From positions 37,558 to 101,557 of the forward strand of contig NZ_JAMBOT010000015.1 of NCBI RefSeq assembly GCF_023715725.1: a stretch of DNA of 64,000 bases. Direction: 5' to 3'. Each line of letters starts with the position of its first letter. Within the stretch, counting starts at the first letter, position 1. Both the position numbers and the translations under genes were made by a program. The notes beneath the pieces are model-generated. The model was not told the DNA's origin, searched no databases, and saw only the letters and a program-made list of their open reading frames with translations. The DNA is from Paenibacillus pasadenensis (lineage in GTDB: Bacteria; Bacillota; Bacilli; Paenibacillales; Paenibacillaceae). Of this stretch, positions 34,261-42,479 are shown in pieces.

Positions 34261-35040
34261 ATGTCTTTATCCTTTGAGAAGAGAAAGAAAAAAATATTGG
34301 AGTACGTAAGCAAAGAGGGCAAAGTCGAGGTGACGGTGCTCGCCGACGAGTTTAACGTATCCGCCGAGACGATCAGACGCGATTTGGAACGTCTGGACAA
34401 CGACGGAAAGCTGAAAAAGGTATATGGCGGGGCCGTCAAAGTAAGAGCCGATTCGTCGGAGCTGCCGTTTGAGCAGAAAACGCAGATCAATGCCGCCCAG
34501 AAGGCGGCTATCGGCAAATATGCCGCTGCCATGATCAATTACGGGGACACGGTCATGCTCGGCAACGGGACAACGATGCTGGAAGTGATTCGCAACCTCG
34601 GCGACCGTGCGGATGTAACGATTGTCACCCATTCGGCGCCGGCGATGCTGCTAGCGATGGAAGTGTTTCCGGGCCGGATTATTTTTACCGGCGGGGAGCT
34701 GAACAAACATCAGAAAACAACGTCCGGCCCGCTTTCCGAATTGATGCTGGACCAGCTTAGGGTGAACAAAACGTTTCTCTCGGCAGGCGGCTTGTCGCTG
34801 AAGGACGGCGTTACGGATTACGCGCTTTCGGAAGCTACGATTTCCCGCAAGATGATCGAGAGAGCCGATGAGACGATTTTCCTCGCAGATTCGTCCAAAT
34901 TCGGCAAAGCGACGTTCGCCAAAATATGCTCGCTGGATGACGTCTACTCCATTGTGACCGATCGTGAATGCCCGGAGGAATGGCAAAATAACCTGAACGA
35001 CAGAGATATTGCAATCTTCATCGCCGACAAGGAGGACTAA
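34261..35040 (+). CDS. DeoR/GlpR family transcriptional regulator of the BMC operon
   Basis: 259 residues with a GGGTGG box before ATG. N-terminal HTH (VTVLADEFNVSAETIRRDLE, the DeoR signature) and C-terminal DeoRC sensor domain of the ribose-5-phosphate-isomerase-like fold (MLGNGTTMLEVIRNL, IIFTGGELN, FLSAGGLSLKDGVTDY, FLADSSKFGK). Family members sense phosphorylated sugars or sugar alcohols. It is the first gene of the operon and overlaps no one; the next start is two bases after its stop. Known eut loci of Firmicutes use EutVW antitermination, so a DeoR here is unusual. Confidence 0.92.
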   Translation: MSLSFEKRKKKILEYVSKEGKVEVTVLADEFNVSAETIRRDLERLDNDGKLKKVYGGAVKVRADSSELPFEQKTQINAAQKAAIGKYAAAMINYGDTVMLGNGTTMLEVIRNLGDRADVTIVTHSAPAMLLAMEVFPGRIIFTGGELNKHQKTTSGPLSELMLDQLRVNKTFLSAGGLSLKDGVTDYALSEATISRKMIERADETIFLADSSKFGKATFAKICSLDDVYSIVTDRECPEEWQNNLNDRDIAIFIADKED

Positions 35041-35042
35041 CA

Positions 35043-36041
35043 GTGAAAGTAGATTTTCATTTCCATCTTGAGGAAGGCCCTTATTCCTTCTCTTGGCTGC
35101 AGAGAACGGCCAAGGCGCTGCAAATTGTGCCTGGGGAATCGAAGCCGGACAGCGAGCCGAATACGCTCTCATGGATTGAACATACGGTAGATCGACTGAA
35201 AGTAAGATTGGACGAAGGCTGCTTCTCCGAAAGATGGCTGGAGGCGTACATGATTGAAGGCCAGAAAAAAGGGATTCAGCGCTTCGGGATGGTCGATCAT
35301 CTTTACCGGTTCGAGGAGTTCCGCGATTATTACGAGAAATATATTTTGATGGACGACAGCGAGCTTGGAAAGCTTCAGCGTTACTGGTATGACCGGGTTC
35401 GCGTTGGCTCGATTGACGAGTTCCTCACAGCCGCGCGCAACCTGCAGAGGAAGGGCTACCCTTTATCCGTCGGCGTGGAAGCCGATTATTTTCCGGGAGG
35501 GGAGGAGGAGCTGAAGTCTCTTCTGGACAAGTACGAGCTGGATTACGTTATTGGAAGCGTTCATTTCCTGGATGGCTGGGGTTTTGACAACCCGGAGACG
35601 AAGGAACTGTATGAAAGCAAGGATTTGTTAGGCTTGTACAAGTATTTATTCGAGCATGTAATCAAAGCAGCCAACTCCGGAATATTCAATATTATAGCCC
35701 ATCTCGACAATTTGAAAGTGTTCGGGTACAGACCTGACGAGAAGCTGCTGCTGGATCTGTATGACGAGGTAGCTGCAGCGCTGAAAAAAGCGAACGTCGC
35801 TTCGGAGATCAATACGGGTCTTGCTTACCGGTATCCGGTTAAGGAAATGTGTCCAAGCCCCGCGTTCCTGAGCAGGCTTCACGCGCACGGCGTGCCGATT
35901 ACGCTAAGCTCGGATTCGCATTTTCCGGACGATATCGGCACGATGCTGGATGAGGCGATGGCATTAGCCAAGCGCACGGGTTACGAAGAAATCGTGTATT
36001 TCGAGAAAAAGCAAAGAATCAGTGTGAAATGGGACGAGTAA
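35043..36041 (+). CDS. PHP-domain phosphoesterase (histidinol-phosphatase HisJ-like)
   Basis: 332 residues from GTG 35043 (AAGGAGGAC upstream inside the DeoR gene). PHP metal motifs: DFHFHLEEG at the N-terminus, MVDHLYRFEEF, the Glu and His of SVGVEADYF and VIGSVHFLDGWGF, IIAHLDNLKVFG, and LSSDSHFPDDIG at the end. Length is a little above HisJ. It hydrolyses a phosphate ester; the actual substrate is unknown. Its place between the regulator and the shell genes implies a role in feeding or clearing the BMC pathway; phosphoethanolamine or a phosphodiester is a guess. Confidence 0.88.
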   Translation: MKVDFHFHLEEGPYSFSWLQRTAKALQIVPGESKPDSEPNTLSWIEHTVDRLKVRLDEGCFSERWLEAYMIEGQKKGIQRFGMVDHLYRFEEFRDYYEKYILMDDSELGKLQRYWYDRVRVGSIDEFLTAARNLQRKGYPLSVGVEADYFPGGEEELKSLLDKYELDYVIGSVHFLDGWGFDNPETKELYESKDLLGLYKYLFEHVIKAANSGIFNIIAHLDNLKVFGYRPDEKLLLDLYDEVAAALKKANVASEINTGLAYRYPVKEMCPSPAFLSRLHAHGVPITLSSDSHFPDDIGTMLDEAMALAKRTGYEEIVYFEKKQRISVKWDE

Positions 36042-36042
36042 A

Positions 36043-36816
36043 ATGGACCTGCACATGACGCCCGGCATATGGGAGATCAGCCATGCCGAACTGACGATTC
36101 GGATCGTGTCCGCGCTGATTATCGGCGGCTTAATCGGATTGGAGAGAGAATGGGGAGATCATGCGGCGGGTTTCCGCACCCATATTCTCGTTTGTCTGGG
36201 TTCCGCGCTCATCATGCTGCTGTCGATTTACGGTTTCAGCCAATTCGCCTATGAAGCGAATGTTCGTATGGACCCTGCCCGCCTGGCCGCCCAAGTAATC
36301 AGCGGCATCGGTTTTCTCGGCGCGGGAACGATTTTGCGCACTGGCCTGTCGATCTCGGGCCTGACGACGGCCGCGTCGCTGTGGGTTGTCGCCGCGCTCG
36401 GCTTGGCCGTAGGCGCGGGTTTCTACTATGGGGCGCTGCTTACCGCTTTTCTCGTGCTTGTCAGTTTGTTTCTGCTGAACAAGCTGGAGAAGTATTTTAC
36501 TCGAAACCGCAAGCATATCGAGCTTGGCCTGGCCATGACGGACGGGCCGTCCTGCTTGCAAACGGTTATAGCGCGAATGGAGCAGTACGGGGCGACGATT
36601 ACTCAGATTTCAACGGATTCACAGGCAGAGGATCATGAGGCTTCGCTGGTAAATCTGCGGTTGAATCTGAAAGTCGATAAGTTTAAGAAGATTCCTTACT
36701 TGCTGGATGATTTAAGAACGACCGAAGGAGTCGTGAAAGTCGACTATCAGTATATCGCTACTAAAGCGCTGAAAAAACCGAAAGACAGCAAAGGAAAGCT
36801 GGAAGCTGCAGGCTGA
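36043..36816 (+). CDS. MgtC/SapB family membrane protein
   Basis: 257 residues; ATG two bases after the PHP stop, so tightly coupled. Four to five N-terminal membrane segments with the family motifs GGLIGLEREWGDHAAGFRTH and GIGFLGAGTIL, then SGLTTAASLWVVAALGLAVG, and a C-terminal cytoplasmic ACT-like domain (about 165-245). MgtC proteins affect magnesium and phosphate homeostasis and membrane ATP synthase. It is not a known part of eut operons. It could have inserted by chance or support a Mg-dependent step. Confidence 0.9.
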   Translation: MDLHMTPGIWEISHAELTIRIVSALIIGGLIGLEREWGDHAAGFRTHILVCLGSALIMLLSIYGFSQFAYEANVRMDPARLAAQVISGIGFLGAGTILRTGLSISGLTTAASLWVVAALGLAVGAGFYYGALLTAFLVLVSLFLLNKLEKYFTRNRKHIELGLAMTDGPSCLQTVIARMEQYGATITQISTDSQAEDHEASLVNLRLNLKVDKFKKIPYLLDDLRTTEGVVKVDYQYIATKALKKPKDSKGKLEAAG

Positions 36817-36865
36817 GTCACGGAAATCAAGCGGTGAACAAACGGATGATAAGGTGGTTGTCAGG

Positions 36866-37516
36866 ATGGATCGGGAAGTAAGGGCAGTGCCTCTTGCCGC
36901 GCGCGTCATTCCGAACGTGGACCCCGAGCTTGGCGCGCAGCTGCAGGTCAAGCCGCATATTCGCAGCCTGGGCATATTAACTTGCACGATTGACGATGTC
37001 GGGTATACCGCGATTGACGAAGCGACCAAAAAAGCCGACGTGGAGGTTGTGTACGCGAAGTCGTTTTACGCGGGTTCGGCGCATGCATCCGGGCCGTTAT
37101 CGGGCGAGTTCATCGGCATTCTCGGCGGGGCCAGCCCGGAAGAAGTGAAAAGCGGCCTGGACGCCGCCGTGGAAACGATGAGGGGCTCCGCCTGCTTCTA
37201 TTCCTTGAACGAGGAAGGCTCTCATGCTTACTACGCTCACGTTGTTTCCAGTACGGGAACGTATTTGTCGGAGCTGGCGGGCATTCGCCCGGGCGAGCCG
37301 CTCGCTTATTTGATCGCGCCGCCGGCGGAGGCGATGATCGCTCTTGATCTCGCGATGAAGGCGGCGAACGTCAGGCTTTGCCGGTTTTTCGGCCCGCCGA
37401 CGGAGACAAACTTCGCGGGCGCGCTGCTGACCGGCAGCCAGTCGGATTGCACAGCGGCTGCTGAAGCCTTTGCTGCAGGTGTTAGAAGCGTTGCGATTAA
37501 GCCGATAGACTTCTAG
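36866..37516 (+). CDS. eutL: BMC shell protein EutL (trimeric, double BMC domain)
   Basis: 216 residues from ATG 36866 (AAGGTGG upstream). Two circularly permuted BMC domains: about 1-105 (PNVDPELGAQLQ, SLGILTCTIDDVGYTAIDEA) and about 106-216 (EPLAYLIAPPAEAMIALDLA, FFGPPTETNFAGALLTGSQS). Members form trimers with a gated pore thought to pass large cofactors or ethanolamine. First shell gene of the operon. Confidence 0.94.
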   Translation: MDREVRAVPLAARVIPNVDPELGAQLQVKPHIRSLGILTCTIDDVGYTAIDEATKKADVEVVYAKSFYAGSAHASGPLSGEFIGILGGASPEEVKSGLDAAVETMRGSACFYSLNEEGSHAYYAHVVSSTGTYLSELAGIRPGEPLAYLIAPPAEAMIALDLAMKAANVRLCRFFGPPTETNFAGALLTGSQSDCTAAAEAFAAGVRSVAIKPIDF

Positions 37517-37533
37517 CGAGAAAGGGGAAGCGA

Positions 37534-37920
37534 ATGACAGAAGGAAATGGACAGGCGCTCGGCATGATTGAGACGATGGGGCTTGTCGCTCTGATTGCGG
37601 CGGCAGACGCGGCGGCCAAGACGGCTGATGTGAAAGTGCACACGTATGAGAAGGCGGATGCCGGCATTATGACCGTTTACATCTATGGGGATATATCCTC
37701 CGTACAGGAGGCCGTTCGTGCAGGCATGGAAACGGCGAAGGCGCTTGGCAAGCTGCTTCATTACAGCGTTATTCCAAGACCGGCGTTTGATTTTACGGAA
37801 TGGATTCAGAAAAAGACGGCGGTTAAGGGAGCGGCGGCAAGCGGAGCGCCTGCTGCGACTGCAAAAGCGGCAAGCGCAGCTGCTGCACCCAAGTCTGTAA
37901 AGCCGGCGCAGGAAAGCTAA
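37534..37920 (+). CDS. BMC-H shell protein with extended Ala/Lys/Pro-rich tail
   Basis: 128 residues; AAAGGGGA before ATG. A single BMC domain at about 5-93 (QALGMIETMGLVALIAAADA, KLLHYSVIPRPAFDFTEW) followed by a 30-residue Ala/Lys/Ser/Pro tail that is absent from the second copy (39485). Forms hexameric shell tiles; the tail may face the lumen or cytosol and bind another protein. It has the pore region Gly-Asp (YGDISS) in place of the classical GxxGA. EutM- or PduA-like. Confidence 0.92.
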   Translation: MTEGNGQALGMIETMGLVALIAAADAAAKTADVKVHTYEKADAGIMTVYIYGDISSVQEAVRAGMETAKALGKLLHYSVIPRPAFDFTEWIQKKTAVKGAAASGAPAATAKAASAAAAPKSVKPAQES

Positions 37921-37970
37921 CCGTTGAAAGTTGGCTGACTTGAATATCGGCACGTAAGGGGTGAAGAGGT

Positions 37971-39452
37971 TTGACTATCGAAGATAAGGATCTTAGATCG
38001 ATTCAGGAAGCCCGCGAGCTGCTGCGCAAAGCGAGAACGGCGCAGAAAGCGCTGGAATCGCTGTCCCAGCAAAAGGTAGATGCGATTGTCGGCGCAATGG
38101 CGGAGGCAGGAGAGCGCGAAGCGGAACGTCTGGCTCGAATGGCAGTGGACGAGACAGGCTTTGGCAATGCAGCGGACAAAAAGACGAAAAATCTGTTCGC
38201 GGTACGCACGATCTATTCAGCCATCAAGGATATGAAGACGGTTGGCATTATCCGCAAGGACGAGGCGAACAAGCTGTGGGAAATCGCTCAGCCGTTCGGA
38301 GTCATCTGCGGCATCGTCCCCTCCACCAATCCGACGTCGACAACGATGTACAAAGCGTTGATCTCGATTAAAACAAGGAACGCCATCGTGTTCAGTCCTC
38401 ATCCTTCGGCGCTTGCTTGTACGCTGGAGACGGCGCGCATCATGCAAAGCGCGATTGAGCGGGCGGGCGGTCCGAAGGATGCGGTCGCCTGCATGACCGA
38501 GCCGACGATGGAAGCGACGCAGGAGCTGATGAAGTCGAAGCTGTCCGATTTGATTCTGGCTACCGGGGGCACGCCGATGGTGCGTTCCGCATACAGCTCA
38601 GGCAAGCCGGCTTACGGCGTCGGACCCGGCAACGTGCCGGTGTACATTCATCAAAGCGCAAAAGTGAAAGAGGCGGTTCGGCGGATTTTCGAAAGCAAAA
38701 CGTTCGACTACGGAACGATCTGCGCTTCCGAGCAAGCGATCGTAACCGATCGGGCGGTTAAAACAAAAGTCATGGAGCAAATTCGCGCTAACGGCGGGTA
38801 TCTGCTGAATCCGGAGGAGAAAAGCAAGGTTGCTTCGGTCATTTTGGCGGGCGGCAGGTTAAATCCGAATATTGTCGGCCGTTCTGCAGCCCATATCGCA
38901 GAAATGGCAGGCATCGCGGTTCCGGCTGGCACCCGGGTCCTTGTCGCGGAAGAGACGGAAATCGGCAAAGCGGTTCCGTTCTCGCTCGAGAAGCTGTGCC
39001 CGATTCTGGCGCTGTACACATGCGACAATTGGCGCGACGGCTGCCTGATTTGCACGAAGCTGCTGGAAAACGGCGGGCTGGGACATTCGCTTGGCATTCA
39101 TTGCGAGGAGATGGACGTCATCGAAGCTTTCGGCCTGGAGAAGCCGGCTTCACGCATAATTGTGAATGCCGGGACGACGTTCGGGGCGATTGGCGCGACT
39201 AGCGGCATTTTCCCGTCGCTGACGCTCGGGTGCGGCTCTTACGGCCACAACATCACTTCCGACAACGTAGGTCCGATGCATTTGATCAATATCAAACGCG
39301 TCGCCTTCGGCCTCCGGGAAATGGAGCTGGAGAATCGGGTCGATCAGGCTGCCCGGCAAGTTGAAAGTAAACTTGCTGCGGAGATCAGCCGCGACGAAGT
39401 AAAGGACATTATTCGTAAGGTTCTGGAAGAAATTCAAGCGGGCCATTCATAA
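37971..39452 (+). CDS. eutE: Acetaldehyde dehydrogenase (CoA-acylating), EutE
   Basis: 493 residues from TTG 37971. Oxidises acetaldehyde with NAD and CoA to acetyl-CoA inside the compartment. The N-terminal 20-30 residues form an amphipathic helix (DLRSIQEARELLRKARTAQK) that probably targets the enzyme to the lumen. Rossmann part to about 250; catalytic Cys is in FDYGTICASEQAIV at about residue 250; GGTPMVRSAYSSGKPA and FPSLTLGCGSYGHN are typical EutE/PduP stretches. The length is that of EutE/PduP, not of the bifunctional AdhE. Confidence 0.94.
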   Translation: MTIEDKDLRSIQEARELLRKARTAQKALESLSQQKVDAIVGAMAEAGEREAERLARMAVDETGFGNAADKKTKNLFAVRTIYSAIKDMKTVGIIRKDEANKLWEIAQPFGVICGIVPSTNPTSTTMYKALISIKTRNAIVFSPHPSALACTLETARIMQSAIERAGGPKDAVACMTEPTMEATQELMKSKLSDLILATGGTPMVRSAYSSGKPAYGVGPGNVPVYIHQSAKVKEAVRRIFESKTFDYGTICASEQAIVTDRAVKTKVMEQIRANGGYLLNPEEKSKVASVILAGGRLNPNIVGRSAAHIAEMAGIAVPAGTRVLVAEETEIGKAVPFSLEKLCPILALYTCDNWRDGCLICTKLLENGGLGHSLGIHCEEMDVIEAFGLEKPASRIIVNAGTTFGAIGATSGIFPSLTLGCGSYGHNITSDNVGPMHLINIKRVAFGLREMELENRVDQAARQVESKLAAEISRDEVKDIIRKVLEEIQAGHS

Positions 39453-39484
39453 CTTTAATTTGATCCTATGAGGAGGAATTACAA

Positions 39485-39772
39485 ATGGCAGGAGAATACA
39501 CGGCATTAGGCATGGTTGAGACAAAAGGTCTGGTAGGCGCAATTGAAGCGGCGGATGCAATGGTGAAAGCGGCCAACGTCAAATTGATCGGCAAGGAGCA
39601 TGTAGGCGGCGGGATCGTGACCGTTATGGTGCGCGGAGACGTAGGCGCCGTTAAGGCTGCTACGGATGCGGGCGCAGCGGCTGCCGAAAAAGTGGGCGAG
39701 CTGTTGTCCGTTCATGTTATCCCAAGACCGCACACGGATATTGAGGGCATTCTGCCGCGCGTTCAAGGATAA
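39485..39772 (+). CDS. eutM: BMC-H shell protein EutM
   Basis: 95 residues; GAGGAGGAATT before ATG. The standard single BMC domain (ALGMVETKGLVGAIEAADAM, then pore-loop GGGIVTVMVRGDVGAV, and ending LLSVHVIPRPHTDIEGILP) forms hexamers that tile the shell facets. Compared with the 37534 copy it lacks the long tail and has the K-residue facing the edge (ANVKLIGKEH). Located between eutE and pduL. Confidence 0.95.
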   Translation: MAGEYTALGMVETKGLVGAIEAADAMVKAANVKLIGKEHVGGGIVTVMVRGDVGAVKAATDAGAAAAEKVGELLSVHVIPRPHTDIEGILPRVQG

Positions 39773-39778
39773 TCGCCT

Positions 39779-40534
39779 ATGCCCTTCATCACGGAAATGC
39801 AATTGCGGGCTTCGCTGAGCAAAGGAGAATTGCCGAATCCTTACGTACTCAGCGACGGCTGCCGATTAACGCCGGCGGCGAGAGATTTCTTGCAGAGCCG
39901 GGGCATTACCGTCGGAAAGTCAGGCGCAATGCCGGGGAAACAAGCTTCGCCGGCATTGCCGGACATCCCGATCGGCGTATCCAACCGGCACATTCATCTG
40001 TCCGCCGAGCATATCGAGAAGCTGTTCGGCTCCGGATATTCGCTTATTCCGCTTAAGGAGCTGTCGCAGAAAGGCCAATTCGCCGCTAAAGAGACGGTGT
40101 CGCTTGCCGGTCCAAAAGGCATGCTTAAGGACGTTCGCATACTTGGGCCGTCTCGGGGCGCTTCGCAGGTGGAAATCAGCCGAACAGACGGGTTTCAGAT
40201 CGGGATTCATCCTCCGCTACGGCTGTCTGGTGATATCGCGGATACGCCGGGCATTGCCGTCTACGGCCCGAAAGGCTTCATTTATCTTCAGCAGGGGGTC
40301 ATTGCGGCCAAGGCTCATATCCATATGTCGCCCGGCGATGCCCAAGCTTACGGGGTGAAAAACGGGGATCGCGTGCAGGTTCGGACGCATGGACAGCGTC
40401 CGCTCGAGCTGCATGAGGTCGTCATCCGCGTTGACCCCCGTTTCTCGCTTGATCTCCATATCGACACGGACGAAGCGAATGCCGGATTTATCAATCAGGG
40501 AGACCGGGCGTCTATTGTAGGCCTCTCGACTTAA
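39779..40534 (+). CDS. pduL: Phosphate propanoyl/acetyltransferase, PduL type
   Basis: 251 residues; ATG six bases after the eutM stop. Converts acetyl-CoA to acetyl-phosphate and recycles CoA in the lumen. PduL beta-barrel domains carry the zinc motifs IGVSNRHIHLS and KAHIHMSPGDAQAYG, with EVVIRVDPRFSLDLHIDTDE. The first 45 residues (FITEMQLRASLSKG...LTPAARDFLQSRGI) form an extra module that recurs at the C-terminal end of the unknown protein at 40558 and is typical of EutT/EutQ-type BMC proteins. Takes the place of eutD. Confidence 0.93.
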   Translation: MPFITEMQLRASLSKGELPNPYVLSDGCRLTPAARDFLQSRGITVGKSGAMPGKQASPALPDIPIGVSNRHIHLSAEHIEKLFGSGYSLIPLKELSQKGQFAAKETVSLAGPKGMLKDVRILGPSRGASQVEISRTDGFQIGIHPPLRLSGDIADTPGIAVYGPKGFIYLQQGVIAAKAHIHMSPGDAQAYGVKNGDRVQVRTHGQRPLELHEVVIRVDPRFSLDLHIDTDEANAGFINQGDRASIVGLST

Positions 40535-40557
40535 CGATACAGAAAAGCGGTGAAAAC

Positions 40558-41388
40558 GTGGACATTCGACAGCTTGTCCAAGATATTGCCAGGGAAATAA
40601 TGAGCTTGTCCGACAAGCCGAATCCGCAGCGGAAAGCGCCGAAACTGCTTTTTATTTTCTGCGACAGCCGCGCGCATGAGGCGCACTCGGACCAATTTAT
40701 TTTATTAGACAATCACGGAATCGAATATGATCTCATGTTTCTGGACGGCGTAACGTCAGCGTGGATCGGGATGAGCCGCATGGAGTCTTCCGGCGCAGGC
40801 AAGACGATTGCCGTTGATGAATATGCGCCTGCTCCGATTGAACTGCCCAAAGATTATGACGGCGTTGTTATTCCGGAGATCGATCTGGATAACGCCTCGC
40901 GTATCGCTGCCGGCTTGAAAGGATCGGTTAAAGCGGAAATCGTGTTCTCCGCGCTGCTGCTGAACAAGCCGGTGTGGGTCGGGAAGGATAGCCCGGGAGT
41001 TAAAAGGAACGACCGCAAAACGTTAAAGGTGCTGAGCCTGTCTCCAGGTTACACGAAGCTGTTTCAAAAACGGCTGGCTGAGCTGGAGGAGCTGGGCATT
41101 ACGTTCGGGCCGGGACAGGATCTGGCAGGGGAAGTTGTCCGTTACTTCCAGCTTCTGAAAAGCGATGGGGCCGGTTATGAGGCAGACGGCTCGTCCGCCG
41201 CAGCAGCGGCCTCCCGTACGGCATCAACTAAGCCGGATGTCGCGTTGATAACGGCGGATTGGGTATCCGCCCAGGCGGCTTCGCTCAATGGCTTGCTTGA
41301 AGTGGAGCGCGGGACGATCGTGTCCCCTTTGGCTAAAGATTTGTTACGGGACAAAGGGATTGTCCTGCACTTTTCGGATAAAGGGTGA
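40558..41388 (+). CDS. Conserved BMC-locus protein of unknown function with N-terminal encapsulation-like helix
   Basis: 276 residues from GTG 40558. Residues 1-18 (MDIRQLVQDIAREIMSLS) look like the amphipathic targeting peptides of BMC lumen enzymes. A Rossmann-like core follows (APKLLFIFCDSRAHEAHSD, DYDGVVIPEIDLDNASRIA), ending in VWVGKDSP. After an Ala/Ser linker comes a C-terminal module ALITADWVSAQAASLNG...TIVSPLAKDLLRDKGI that resembles the N-terminus of PduL. Genes at this place, between pduL and eutN, exist in Listeria and Clostridium eut loci (recalled, not checked) without known function. A flavoprotein- or nucleotide-binding role is a guess. Confidence 0.8.
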   Translation: MDIRQLVQDIAREIMSLSDKPNPQRKAPKLLFIFCDSRAHEAHSDQFILLDNHGIEYDLMFLDGVTSAWIGMSRMESSGAGKTIAVDEYAPAPIELPKDYDGVVIPEIDLDNASRIAAGLKGSVKAEIVFSALLLNKPVWVGKDSPGVKRNDRKTLKVLSLSPGYTKLFQKRLAELEELGITFGPGQDLAGEVVRYFQLLKSDGAGYEADGSSAAAAASRTASTKPDVALITADWVSAQAASLNGLLEVERGTIVSPLAKDLLRDKGIVLHFSDKG

Positions 41389-41393
41389 TGGAA

Positions 41394-41666
41394 ATGCTCC
41401 TGGGCAAAGTGGTCGGCAGCGTGTGGGCGACGCAGAAGGAAGCCGGCATGGAAAACTTGAAGCTGATGATTGTTCAGCCGATCGACAGCTCCGGCAACAG
41501 TTCCGGTCAGACGGTAATCGCCGTTGACCGGATCGGCGCCGGTGTAGGGGAGCGAGTTATTGTCTCCCGAGGCAATCCCGCACGCATGCTGTTTCCGCAG
41601 AAGGTTGTGCCGATTGATGCGATTATCGTCGGAATCGTCGATTCGCTGGAGGTCGGGGAGCCGTAA
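41394..41666 (+). CDS. eutN: BMC-P shell vertex protein EutN
   Basis: 90 residues from ATG 41394, chosen because AAGGG lies eight bases before it and because the family begins MLLGKVVGSVWATQK. The family consensus LGKVVGSVWATQKEAGMENLK and GERVIVSRGNPARM, ending IVGIVDSLEV, identifies the EutN/CcmL pentamer that caps shell vertices. It starts at the end of the preceding reading frame. Confidence 0.95.
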   Translation: MLLGKVVGSVWATQKEAGMENLKLMIVQPIDSSGNSSGQTVIAVDRIGAGVGERVIVSRGNPARMLFPQKVVPIDAIIVGIVDSLEVGEP

Positions 41667-41678
41667 GGAGGCCAAGTT

Positions 41679-42014
41679 ATGGAAAAGCAACGAGTCATTC
41701 AAGAATATGTACCGGGCAAACAGGTCACTTTGTCCCATATTATTGCGAATCCCGATCCCATCCTATATGAGAGACTGGGGCTCGAGGAAGCGGGCGCGAT
41801 CGGCATTATGACGCTTACGCCGACGGAAACGGCGATCATCGCCGCAGACATCGCGACAAAAGCGGCCGTAGTCGGGATCGGTTATCTGGATCGCTTCACC
41901 GGCTCGCTTGTCGTTAGCGGCGAAGTGTCGGCGGTAGAGATGGCCGTAATAGCCGTCAATGAGTTTTTAAGCGGGAAGCTGGACTTTACCCCGGCTTCCA
42001 TTACCAGGTCGTAG
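41679..42014 (+). CDS. eutS: BMC-H shell protein EutS
   Basis: 111 residues. A circularly permuted BMC domain: RVIQEYVPGKQVTLSHIIANP at the N-terminus and EEAGAIGIMTLTPTETAIIA followed by GYLDRFTGSLVVSGEVSAVE. EutS/PduU hexamers carry a bent ring and a beta-barrel cap. The stop is directly followed by the eutP start. Confidence 0.96.
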   Translation: MEKQRVIQEYVPGKQVTLSHIIANPDPILYERLGLEEAGAIGIMTLTPTETAIIAADIATKAAVVGIGYLDRFTGSLVVSGEVSAVEMAVIAVNEFLSGKLDFTPASITRS

Positions 42015-42476
42015 ATGAAGCGGGCGATGGTCATCGGTTCGGTCGGAGCCGGCAAATCGACGCTGATCCGGGCGCTGCTTGATGAGGAGCGGCCTGCTTC
42101 CAAAACCCAAAGCCTCGTATTCCGGGACTGGCTCATTGATACGCCCGGGGAATACTGCGAGAACCCGCTGCAGTACCGATTCCTGATCGCAACCTCCTTC
42201 GACACGCGCCTGCTCGTACTCGTTCAGGATGCGACGCGGGAGCGCAGCTATTTTCCGCCCGGCTTTGCCGGAGGGTTTCCGGTTCCATCGCTCGGTGTGG
42301 TGACGAAAATCGACAGTCCGAAGGCGGATACGGCCAAAGCGAAGCGTTTCTTGCGGCAAGCGATGCCGAAAGGGGACATCTTCGAAGTGTCCGCGATGAC
42401 GCTGGAGGGCGTAGAACAGCTGCGCGAACGGATCGAAAGCCTGCTTCAGCCGAAGGGAACGAGCGATAGGGGATAG
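42015..42476 (+). CDS. eutP: EutP/PduV family GTPase-like protein
   Basis: 153 residues; starts on the base after eutS. P-loop MVIGSVGAGKSTLIRAL, a switch-like DTPGEYCENPLQYR, and the guanine motif TKID. In Salmonella EutP has been reported, with EutQ, to have acetate kinase activity, which would turn the PduL product into acetate plus ATP. Cytoplasmic or shell-associated. Confidence 0.92.
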   Translation: MKRAMVIGSVGAGKSTLIRALLDEERPASKTQSLVFRDWLIDTPGEYCENPLQYRFLIATSFDTRLLVLVQDATRERSYFPPGFAGGFPVPSLGVVTKIDSPKADTAKAKRFLRQAMPKGDIFEVSAMTLEGVEQLRERIESLLQPKGTSDRG

Positions 42477-42479
42477 CTT

